In this document: positions 1-6,315 of the stretch, piece by piece
How positions within the stretch are numbered: the stretch's first letter is position 1
How the letters are laid out: every line of letters starts with the position of its first letter
The notes under the pieces: model-generated
What the model saw: the letters and a program-made list of their open reading frames with translations, nothing else
Databases searched by the model: none
What the model was told of the DNA's origin: nothing
Source: Roseburia sp. AF12-17LB
GTDB taxonomy: Bacteria > Bacillota > Clostridia > Lachnospirales > Lachnospiraceae
Assembly (NCBI RefSeq): GCF_003479605.1
Contig: NZ_QUHR01000003.1
Location: forward strand, 1 to 64,000
DNA: 64,000 nt
Reading direction: 5' to 3'
Position numbers and translations under genes: made by a program

Positions 1-111
1 TATTTTCAAGGCTTGAAAGCGGTTTTCATCAACACATTTTGTCCTATAACTCTAAAAATAGAATATCTTTTAATAACGTATCAAATTTTTATATCTGCTT
101 TTTTCCAAATG

Positions 112-175
112 TCTACCTGCAGTGTGCATCCTCGCGGAACGTTTTTACTTTACAGGAAAGCAATTTCCTGTAAAG
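112..175. repeat. Dispersed hairpin repeat, family B, copy 1
   Basis: The core CATCCTCGCGGA is followed by CGTTTTTA and a perfect 12-bp stem (148-159 with 164-175, loop GCAA). A second copy lies at about 5202-5275. Both copies start immediately beyond the T-tract of a minus-strand terminator. Function unknown. Confidence 0.7.
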
Positions 176-208
176 CAAAAAAAAGGACTGTTGCAACCGC
201 AACAGTCC
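175..208 (-). terminator. Intrinsic terminator of the NlpC/P60 gene
   Basis: A perfect 10-bp stem (185-194 with 199-208, 4-nt loop) is followed on the minus strand by a run of T (175-184). It lies about 155 bases past the stop of the hydrolase gene. Confidence 0.85.
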
Positions 209-282
209 CTGTTTATCCTTTTCAATATTATTTCATCCTTAATTTTACCATAAACTACAAGAAACACGCTTTGCGAGTTTCT

Positions 283-352
283 CGAGTTATCGCGGCGCTC
301 GCCAAATCTGCATGCAAGCATGCGATTTTTCTCGCTACTCGCGTAAATCAAA
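283..352. repeat. Dispersed hairpin repeat, family A, copy 1
   Basis: The copy contains a self-complementary GCATGC-AA-GCATGC core, then TTTTTCTCG and ending CTCGCGTAAAT. Related copies lie at 3508-3567, 49907-49947 (inverted) and, in part, 30003-30025. It abuts the 3' end of the hydrolase gene. The rest of 1-362 shows no credible gene. Confidence 0.7.
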
Positions 353-362
353 TCCGGACATC

Positions 363-1604
363 CTAGAAAATACGTCTTACAGAAAGAACTGGCTTATAGT
401 CAATCGGTGATGTAAATTTGATTCCTGATGACGGTGTGCTGGCATGTACGATTGTGTTGTTACCAACATAAATTGCAACATGTCCACTGTAGCATACGAT
501 ATCGCCCGGCTGCATCTGGTCTGTACCAACTTCATATCCGCAGCCTCTCATTGCTCCTGAAGAATGTGGTAATGATACTCCAAACTGTGCATACACACTC
601 ATTACAAATCCGGAACAGTCTGCTCCGTTTGTTAAGCTTGTTCCACCTGCTACATATGGATTACCAGCGAACTGGCTTGCGAAGTTTGCAACTGCTGCTC
701 CATCAGATCCGGATGGTGCATTGTATGTAGATGTACCACCAGATGTAGTGGAAGATGAACTGCTGTTCTTAGCAGCTTTTTCTGCTGCTTTCTTTGCTGC
801 TTCTTCTGCTGCTTTTCTTTCAGCCTCTTCTTTTGCAAGTCTAGCCGCTTCTTCTTCTTTGGATTCTGCCTGAACGAATTCAGTAGATAATGTTACATAA
901 TCAGCGGATACATATCCCTCGCCCTCTTCGATGGAAACTTTTACCCATCCATCTACGGACTCATCTGTAACTGTCAAATCATCCAGTCCTGCAACCATTC
1001 CAAGTTTCTTAGAATCGGTAGAAGGCTCTGTTCTCACAAACAAAGTAACTGCATCTTCATTTACCGTTGCCACACGACGTCCGACGGAACGGGCCAGTTC
1101 TTCATTGCCGACTACTACATATTCGCTCTTAACGTAACCGGTAACGGTACCGGATGTAATCTGATACCAGCCATCTACGGTCTGCTGGACGGTTGCTGCT
1201 GAATTATTATAAAGCTTACCAAGCACCTCACTGTCTTCTGATGCTTCGCTTCTGATATTTACATAGTTATCAACCTGTGCAATTGCCACATTTGCAAATG
1301 GATTTTCTTCTACCGGCTGTGCCTCTTCTGCTGTATCCTGCTGCGCTGCATCCCCTTCTGTAACAACAGGTGTGTCATTATTCTGTGCAGTTGCCACATT
1401 CGCCTTTGCTACAAGCTCACTGCTTGCCATATAATTGCTGAATGTCAAAGAAAAACCTGCTACTAATGTGTCATTGGAAGCCCCCACTTCCATTGCTGAA
1501 GTAACACCTGCGACTGGCGCTGCATATGTTGTTGCATTGCTTCCAGTGATTAATAATGCGCTTGCGAGTCCGCAGGCTGTTAATCTTAACGCTTTCTTAT
1601 ACAT
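363..1604 (-). CDS. Secreted SH3-domain NlpC/P60 peptidoglycan hydrolase
   Basis: A 413-residue exported cell-wall peptidase, expected to cut peptide stems of peptidoglycan. A signal peptide covers about residues 1-28. Two bacterial SH3 domains (about 108-168 and 175-240) would bind the wall, followed by a Lys/Ala/Glu-rich linker and Ser/Thr linker, then a C-terminal NlpC/P60 domain (about 308-413). The catalytic Cys330 lies in DCSGF, with His375 in SGHVAIY and His387 in IVHAS. The ATG at 1604 is chosen because GGAGG sits 5 bases upstream; an in-frame TTG at 1616 lies ahead of that site. It is monocistronic with a consensus promoter and its own terminator. Family assignment is firm; the precise bond cut is inferred. 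Confidence 0.93.
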   Translation of the reverse strand: MYKKALRLTACGLASALLITGSNATTYAAPVAGVTSAMEVGASNDTLVAGFSLTFSNYMASSELVAKANVATAQNNDTPVVTEGDAAQQDTAEEAQPVEENPFANVAIAQVDNYVNIRSEASEDSEVLGKLYNNSAATVQQTVDGWYQITSGTVTGYVKSEYVVVGNEELARSVGRRVATVNEDAVTLFVRTEPSTDSKKLGMVAGLDDLTVTDESVDGWVKVSIEEGEGYVSADYVTLSTEFVQAESKEEEAARLAKEEAERKAAEEAAKKAAEKAAKNSSSSSTTSGGTSTYNAPSGSDGAAVANFASQFAGNPYVAGGTSLTNGADCSGFVMSVYAQFGVSLPHSSGAMRGCGYEVGTDQMQPGDIVCYSGHVAIYVGNNTIVHASTPSSGIKFTSPIDYKPVLSVRRIF

Positions 1605-1659
1605 AAAAACCTCCAAACCTAACGATTTGTTACAAATTTATTACATTTATTACAGAGTC

Positions 1660-1688
1660 ATTATAGCGCAGCTAACCTGTCATGTCAA
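1660..1688 (-). promoter_or_regulatory. Consensus sigma-A promoter of the NlpC/P60 gene
   Basis: TTGACA (1688-1683), a 17-base spacer and TATAAT (1665-1660) on the minus strand: both hexamers are perfect. The 5' leader is about 50 bases. This predicts strong constitutive expression. Confidence 0.85.
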
Positions 1689-1729
1689 CCTAAAATTCCC
1701 GCTTTTTTTACAACATTCTTTCCTTTCTT

Positions 1730-2641
1730 TTACGAAATCATTCCATCACTTTCCATAGAAGCAATGGCATTGGCGCCATCTGCTACTGCAGTTACCACCT
1801 GACGCAGCTGCTTGGTTCTGACATCCCCCACTGCATATATGCCAGGCACACTGCTCCTTCCATCCTCTCCGGCTTTGATATATCCTGTATCATCCAATGC
1901 CAGATGCGGTATTACTTTTACGGTATTCGGCACCATTCCCACAGCAACAAAAATGCCATTTACCGGAAGCATTTTTTCTTCCTGTGTCTTCTTATTTAAT
2001 ATTTTGATTTTCTCTACCATTCCTTCACCGCAGATTTCCTCTACTACGGTATCATATAAAATTTCAATTTTTTCATTTGTCTGCACCTGCTCCGCTAACA
2101 CTTTTGCGCCACGGAAACTGTCTCTCCGGTGAATGAGGTATACTTTTTCACAACCTCTTGCCAAAAAGAGTGCATCCTCTAACGCGACATCACCACCGCC
2201 TGCCACCGCAACAGTCCGATTCCGGAAAAATGCTCCATCGCAGGTAGCACAATATGAAACTCCCATACCGGTAAGTCTTTCCTCCCCCGGTACCCCAAGC
2301 TTCCGGTAAGACGCTCCTGATGCAATGATTACTGCTTTTGCTTCGTACTGGTTCTGATTGGTTGTTACTAGCTTCTTTTCCTGCTTATCCTCTACCGATA
2401 CGACCTGTTCTTTTACAAAAGTCACGCCGCTCTTTTGGGCATGCTCCCGCATCTTCTGTGCCAGTTCAAACCCCCCCACTCCTGGCAGTCCCGGATAGTT
2501 GTCCACTTCACTGGTATTTACAATCTGACCTCCGCTCATTGGCTTTTCTTCTATTATAAGTGTATCAAATTTTGCTCTTCCTGCATAAATTGCCGCCGAC
2601 AGCCCTGCAGGACCGCTTCCTATTATAATCACATCATACAT
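1730..2641 (-). CDS. trxB: Thioredoxin reductase (NADPH)
   Basis: A 303-residue flavoprotein that passes electrons from NADPH through FAD and a redox-active disulfide to thioredoxin. It has the FAD-binding GSGPAG (residues 8-13), the redox motif CATC at 131-134, the NADP-binding GGGDVALE around 148-155, and a C-terminal GIYAVGDVR flavin motif. Length is typical. The start at 2641 follows GGAGGAG by 7 bases; the upstream in-frame extension lacks any conserved sequence. It is transcribed alone, divergently from yjfB, with a possible -10 TATACT about 30 bases upstream. Assignment is secure. Confidence 0.97.
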   Translation of the reverse strand: MYDVIIIGSGPAGLSAAIYAGRAKFDTLIIEEKPMSGGQIVNTSEVDNYPGLPGVGGFELAQKMREHAQKSGVTFVKEQVVSVEDKQEKKLVTTNQNQYEAKAVIIASGASYRKLGVPGEERLTGMGVSYCATCDGAFFRNRTVAVAGGGDVALEDALFLARGCEKVYLIHRRDSFRGAKVLAEQVQTNEKIEILYDTVVEEICGEGMVEKIKILNKKTQEEKMLPVNGIFVAVGMVPNTVKVIPHLALDDTGYIKAGEDGRSSVPGIYAVGDVRTKQLRQVVTAVADGANAIASMESDGMIS

Positions 2642-2708
2642 GTTGTGGCTCCTCCATTTCTTCAGTAGGATAAGTATACCACCTTTTCCAAAATATATGA
2701 ATGTTTCC

Positions 2709-2737
2709 TTGCTTTTTCTAATCTGCCATGCCATAAT
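2709..2737 (+). promoter_or_regulatory. Likely promoter of the yjfB-like gene
   Basis: TTGCTT (2709-2714), 17-base spacer, CATAAT (2732-2737). Each hexamer deviates from consensus. It is not an obvious sigma-D-type motility promoter. Confidence 0.5.
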
Positions 2738-2773
2738 GAAAGTACATATCAAAGCAGAAAGGATGTGACTGAT

Positions 2774-2968
2774 ATGGATATTGCAGCATTAAACAATACT
2801 GCTTTAAGTGCACTCAACAGTGCCTCTACTCCAACCAGCGAAGCGATTGGAGTTGCAATGCTGAGCAACCAGCTGGATGTCAGTCAGAGTATGAGTGACA
2901 GCCTGATTCGTGCCATGGAATTGTCTGTAAATCCTGCTGTTGGCGGTAACTTTGATGTCTCCGTATAA
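2774..2968 (+). CDS. YjfB family small protein
   Basis: A 64-residue acidic, helical protein beginning MDIAALNNTALSAL, which matches the start of the YjfB family (described as putative motility proteins). The molecular role is unknown. The ATG at 2774 fits the family N-terminus and has AAAGGA upstream; an in-frame GTG at 2765 is the alternative. It is a single gene between trxB (divergent) and ridA (convergent), with its own terminator. No flagellar genes are present here, so a motility role is only a family-level hint. Confidence 0.75.
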   Translation: MDIAALNNTALSALNSASTPTSEAIGVAMLSNQLDVSQSMSDSLIRAMELSVNPAVGGNFDVSV

Positions 2969-3006
2969 TTAGGGCAGCATGCTAAGATTACAGGTGCCAT
3001 CACAGA

Positions 3007-3065
3007 AAAAGAGACTGGAAATTGCAGTTTGGATTCTTCCTGATTACAACTTTCCAGTCTCTTTT
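3007..3065. terminator. Bidirectional terminator between yjfB and ridA
   Basis: A 15-bp perfect stem (3007-3021 with 3051-3065) is flanked by A and T tracts, so it can stop transcripts from both converging genes. The loop is about 29 bases. Confidence 0.85.
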
Positions 3066-3093
3066 TTACGCAGATAGTGAAATTCACATCCTG

Positions 3094-3468
3094 CTATTTG
3101 ATTGCGATTGCTTCGATTTCAAGCATAACGTCCTTTGGAAGACGTGCTACTTCTACGCAGCTTCTTGCCGGGAAATCGATGGTAAAGAATGTCTTATAAA
3201 CCTCATTAATTGCTGCGAAATCATTCATCTCTTTGATGAACACCGTCGTCTTAACCACTTTGTCCATATTTGTGCCTGCTGCTTCTAAAAGATTGGAAAG
3301 ATTGGTCAGTGCCTGTTTTGCCTGTGCTACCGAGCCTTCCGGAATCTCGCCGGTTGCCGGTACAACGGGAATAATACCAGAAGTATATACCATTCCATTT
3401 ACTTCAATTGCCTGTGAATATGGTCCGATTGCTGCCGGTGCTTTTTCTGTTGCGATTACTTTCTTCAT
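3094..3468 (-). CDS. ridA: RidA family reactive intermediate deaminase
   Basis: A 124-residue cytosolic homotrimer subunit that hydrolyses reactive enamine/imine intermediates (2-aminoacrylate and relatives) from PLP enzymes. The family signature ARSCVEVARLPKD near the C-terminus carries the substrate-carboxylate-binding Arg, and IGPYSQAI is near the N-terminus. The usual TSGQ motif reads TSGI here, a common variation. Length is normal. It sits 95 bases after the end of the cvfB gene, with a family-A repeat in the gap. Confidence 0.95.
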   Translation of the reverse strand: MKKVIATEKAPAAIGPYSQAIEVNGMVYTSGIIPVVPATGEIPEGSVAQAKQALTNLSNLLEAAGTNMDKVVKTTVFIKEMNDFAAINEVYKTFFTIDFPARSCVEVARLPKDVMLEIEAIAIK

Positions 3469-3507
3469 GTCTCGTTCCTTCTTTCTTTATTTAAATAATA
3501 ACTATTC

Positions 3508-3567
3508 GCGGTGCTCGCCAAATCTGCATGCAAACATGCAGTTTTTCTGGCTGCTCGCGTAAATTAA
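3508..3567. repeat. Dispersed hairpin repeat, family A, copy 2
   Basis: It aligns closely to copy 1, from GCTCGCCAAATCTGCATGCA through CTCGCGTAAAT. The hairpin core here is CTGCATG-CAAA-CATGCAG. It overlaps the stop codon region of cvfB (minus strand) by a few bases, as copy 1 abuts the hydrolase stop. Confidence 0.7.
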
Positions 3568-4400
3568 CTGTTTTTACGGATTGCATGCTCGCTGAGGGTT
3601 ATCTTTCTCTCCTTATAGAGTCTGCCTATAGCGCGCTTGAATGCTGCCTTGCTGAGTCCGGTTTCCCTCATGATTACTTCCGGTGATGCCTTTTCTGTAA
3701 ATGGCAGTACGCCGGCATAGGAATCTATCACTTCCATTACCTTCTGTGCATCGCTGTCCATCTGAAGGTAAGCTTTTTCCCGAAGGGTAATATCCAGCTT
3801 GCCATCCGGTTTTACATTGACTACTCTGGCAGCAATTACATCCCCTATCCGAAGATGGCTGCTGTCCTCATGCTTGGAAATCATTGCAGAATATTTATCA
3901 TCCACCGCTGCAAAGGTTCCAAAATTATCACTGAATTCATAGATTCTTGCTTCTACTTCATCCCCGGCTTTATATGGAGAATCTTTGCTTAAAAGGTCAT
4001 AAAGATTCTTCATGCTGGCGCAGAGTCTGCGGCTCTTATCAATATATAAAGTTACCATGACTTCATCCCCGGCATTTACCCTGCGGGTCATCTCCTTATA
4101 AGGAAGGAATAAATCCTTTTCCAGTCCCCAGTCTAAAAATGCTCCTATTTTACCAACTTCCAATACCGGAAGCACTGCAAGCTTTCCCAGTACCAATTTC
4201 GGTTCATGGGTGGTTGCAATCAGGCGGTCTATGGAATCCCGGTATAAAAAGATTTCTACTTTATCTCCGATGCGAAGTCCCTCCGGCACCTGTTTTGCCG
4301 GCAAAAGCACTCTGGTCTCATCCTCCGGATTTTCTGCCAGATACATTCCAAATTCAACTTTCTTTACTGCTGTCAGTTCCTGTTTTTCTCCAAGATTCAT
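3564..4400 (-). CDS. cvfB: S1-like RNA-binding protein CvfB (YitL)
   Basis: A 278-residue cytosolic protein with tandem S1-type OB folds and a C-terminal winged helix, known in Gram-positives as CvfB (virulence/RNA stability regulator). Visible blocks are an S1 segment around GKIGAFLDWGLEKDLFLP, a second around GDEVEARIYEFSDNFGTF, a third around GDVIAARVVNVKPDGKLDITLR, and a C-terminal helix-turn-helix region (LSKAAFKRAIGRLYKERKI). The start is ATG 4400, with AGGA just upstream; an in-frame TTG at 4424 would overlap the preceding gene. It is co-transcribed after the thioesterase gene with a 13-base gap. Confidence 0.9.
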   Translation of the reverse strand: MNLGEKQELTAVKKVEFGMYLAENPEDETRVLLPAKQVPEGLRIGDKVEIFLYRDSIDRLIATTHEPKLVLGKLAVLPVLEVGKIGAFLDWGLEKDLFLPYKEMTRRVNAGDEVMVTLYIDKSRRLCASMKNLYDLLSKDSPYKAGDEVEARIYEFSDNFGTFAAVDDKYSAMISKHEDSSHLRIGDVIAARVVNVKPDGKLDITLREKAYLQMDSDAQKVMEVIDSYAGVLPFTEKASPEVIMRETGLSKAAFKRAIGRLYKERKITLSEHAIRKNS

Positions 4401-4413
4401 ATTTTCCTGCTTT

Positions 4414-5118
4414 CTATTGTTCAAATTCTACAATGGCATATGGTTTCTGCTCTTCATCCGCCAGTGATACCAGATACATTTTATCATCTGCATATACAAA
4501 TGGGAATACCTTGTCTCCTAATACTGCTGCTTTCCGGTATTCTGCCCGCATTTTATGGATATTAAAATTCTCAGGCAGATAATTCTTTGCCATGGCAATA
4601 TACTGTTCATTATTTACATGATGATTGGTATCAATCTGCTCCGGGCGAATCTGAAAGCTTTCCTTTTCCTGCATTTTCTCCGGAAGTTTTATCTTTCTGT
4701 CCGCATAGTCCATTTTGAAAGGCTCTTCCATCTGATATTCTTCTAACATCTTATCAGAAATCCGTGCCGGTCTTTCCCTCTTTAAATCCATAAAAATCCA
4801 CTGGGAATCCGCATAAGCATAGATTTTTCCCTCAGCATCCTCTATGGTAAAATTACGATAACCATAAAAACCTTTAAAGTTATATGGCCAGGTCTTTACT
4901 GTTATTTTTTCTCCAAGAACCGGCAGCCGTTCTACCACAATCTGCCAGGATGCCAAAAACCATGCCTGTGCATGCTCCTTCAAATAGTCCACGCCAATTC
5001 CAAGATCCTCTGACTGGAATATACAACAATCCTGCAGATAATTAGTCAATGCCTGAAATGTCATCTTCTGTCCGCTGTCTGTTTCACTATATCTTACTCT
5101 GCTTTTCATGGAATACAT
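4414..5118 (-). CDS. Acyl-ACP thioesterase
   Basis: A 234-residue double hot-dog-fold thioesterase that releases fatty acids from acyl carrier protein in the cytosol. The N-terminal hot-dog starts with RYSETDSGQKMTFQALTNYL; the second contains IDTNHHVNNEQYI, the conserved Asn/His catalytic block of the FatA/FatB-like family. Bacterial members of this family are typically 230-260 residues. The start at 5118 is preceded by GGAGGA with 8 bases spacing; a second ATG at 5109 is possible. It is first gene of a two-gene unit with cvfB. Confidence 0.9.
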   Translation of the reverse strand: MYSMKSRVRYSETDSGQKMTFQALTNYLQDCCIFQSEDLGIGVDYLKEHAQAWFLASWQIVVERLPVLGEKITVKTWPYNFKGFYGYRNFTIEDAEGKIYAYADSQWIFMDLKRERPARISDKMLEEYQMEEPFKMDYADRKIKLPEKMQEKESFQIRPEQIDTNHHVNNEQYIAMAKNYLPENFNIHKMRAEYRKAAVLGDKVFPFVYADDKMYLVSLADEEQKPYAIVEFEQ

Positions 5119-5154
5119 AGATGTGTCCTCCTTGTAAATGCCTGGCTATTAGAA

Positions 5155-5176
5155 AGAATGTGCCCTGGCACATTCT
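5155..5176. other. Perfect hairpin upstream of the thioesterase gene
   Basis: A 10-bp perfect stem, AGAATGTGCC-CT-GGCACATTCT. On the minus strand it is followed only by TTCT, so it is a weak terminator at best. It lies between the tRNA/family-B repeat and the thioesterase start. Confidence 0.5.
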
Positions 5177-5201
5177 CGTGCCTGCGGCGGCCGCTTGCGG
5201 C

Positions 5202-5275
5202 ATCTACCTTATGCGCCGCAGTGCGCATCCTCGCGGATCGTTTTTACTTTGCGGGAAAGCAATTTCCTGTAAAGT
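5202..5275. repeat. Dispersed hairpin repeat, family B, copy 2
   Basis: It shares TCTACCT, then GCATCCTCGCGGA and CGTTTTTACTTT with copy 1. The stem (5246-5258 with 5263-5275) stays paired through G-T wobbles. It sits directly behind the tRNA-Gln terminator, as copy 1 sits behind the hydrolase terminator. Confidence 0.7.
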
Positions 5276-5302
5276 AAAAAAACACCACGCTGCTGTGGTG
5301 TT
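5274..5302 (-). terminator. Terminator of tRNA-Gln
   Basis: A perfect 8-bp stem (AACACCAC with GTGGTGTT, 6-base loop) is followed by seven T residues on the minus strand. Confidence 0.85.
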
Positions 5303-5310
5303 TTCATGAG

Positions 5311-5382
5311 CAGGGCTACAAGGATTCGAACCTTGAAATGACGGAGTCAGAGTCCGTTGCCTTACCGTTTGGCGATAGCCCT
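5311..5382 (-). tRNA. tRNA-Gln (anticodon CTG)
   Basis: A 72-base cloverleaf. The acceptor AGGGCTA pairs with TAGCCCT, D stem GCC/GGC, anticodon stem ACGGA/TCCGT with loop CTCTGAC (anticodon CTG, reads CAG), and T arm CAAGG-TTCGAAT-CCTTG. Discriminator is G. CCA is not encoded. It lies about 100 bases downstream of the yigZ gene. Confidence 0.93.
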
Positions 5383-5481
5383 TTGTTGTGTCAACAATGG
5401 GTATTCTACATGAAAACATTCCATTCGTCAAGCACTTTTTCGATTTTTTTTCGATTTTTTGCAAAAAGTTTTTACAGGTCA

Positions 5482-6138
5482 TCAAAAAACCTTGATTGTA
5501 CCGTTCAAATCTGCAAATTCAATGGTCTCTTCCCACATCAGCTTTGCCTTTCCACTGGTGGAATCCGTAAGTTTCTTTTCTAATTCCAGACACTGTTCTA
5601 ACGGTACTGCTGCATCCAGTTCCACACCTTCTGCATATTCGGTATCCATAATCGTAACGCCCTGTTCTGCCAGAAGATACTGTATCTTGCCAAGTCCTGT
5701 ATAATCCGTACTTATCTTAAGACGCTTTCCCGGTCTCTTTTCAATGATGGTACAATTCTTTAAACCCTCCTGTACAGCACCCTGATAAGCACGCACCAGT
5801 CCACCGGTTCCCAGAAGTGTTCCACCAAAATACCGGGTTACTACTACCACTACATCCCGGATGCCCTCCCGTAAAAGTACGTCTAACATCGGACGGCCTG
5901 CTGTGCCGGAAGGTTCTCCGTCATCCGAGCAGCGGGTCAGCTCCTGATTTCTTCCTATTATAAATGCGGAGCAGTTATGTCTTGCATCCCAGTATTTTTT
6001 CTTCATAGTATTGATATATGCTACCGCTTCCTCTTCTGTGGTAACTGGTGCAATATTTGCAATAAACCGCGATTTTTTCTCTTCAAGCTCACCACTGCCG
6101 CCTTCATATATTACTTTTCCGTTTGAAACTTCTGACAT
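5482..6138 (-). CDS. YigZ/IMPACT family protein
   Basis: A 218-residue protein with the N-terminal UPF0029/IMPACT domain (signature RCSDDGEPSGTAGRP near residues 69-83 and TRYFGGTLLGTGGLVRAY) and a C-terminal ferredoxin-like DUF1949 domain. The family is conserved; the eukaryotic relative regulates Gcn2, but the bacterial role is uncertain, probably translation related. Start 6138 follows AGGAG by 9 bases. It stands alone upstream of tRNA-Gln. Confidence 0.9.
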   Translation of the reverse strand: MSEVSNGKVIYEGGSGELEEKKSRFIANIAPVTTEEEAVAYINTMKKKYWDARHNCSAFIIGRNQELTRCSDDGEPSGTAGRPMLDVLLREGIRDVVVVVTRYFGGTLLGTGGLVRAYQGAVQEGLKNCTIIEKRPGKRLKISTDYTGLGKIQYLLAEQGVTIMDTEYAEGVELDAAVPLEQCLELEKKLTDSTSGKAKLMWEETIEFADLNGTIKVF

Positions 6139-6315
6139 ATTGCATTGCTCCTGCCTCTTTTTTCGTTTCCTTATTGTAGCATGATTTCCATTTTTCCTGC
6201 AAGGAAACCTTAAGAATTTCTTATCAAAACCTTGCGTTTTTACTTTTTTCTTTATTATATGGTATCTTTTTGCTATAATAAGAAAATAATGTTATTAATC
6301 CAAAGGAGGCACATT

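Noticed and set aside
1..362. Coding frames across the first 362 bases
   Set aside because: They pass through a terminator and two repeat elements, without ribosome sites.
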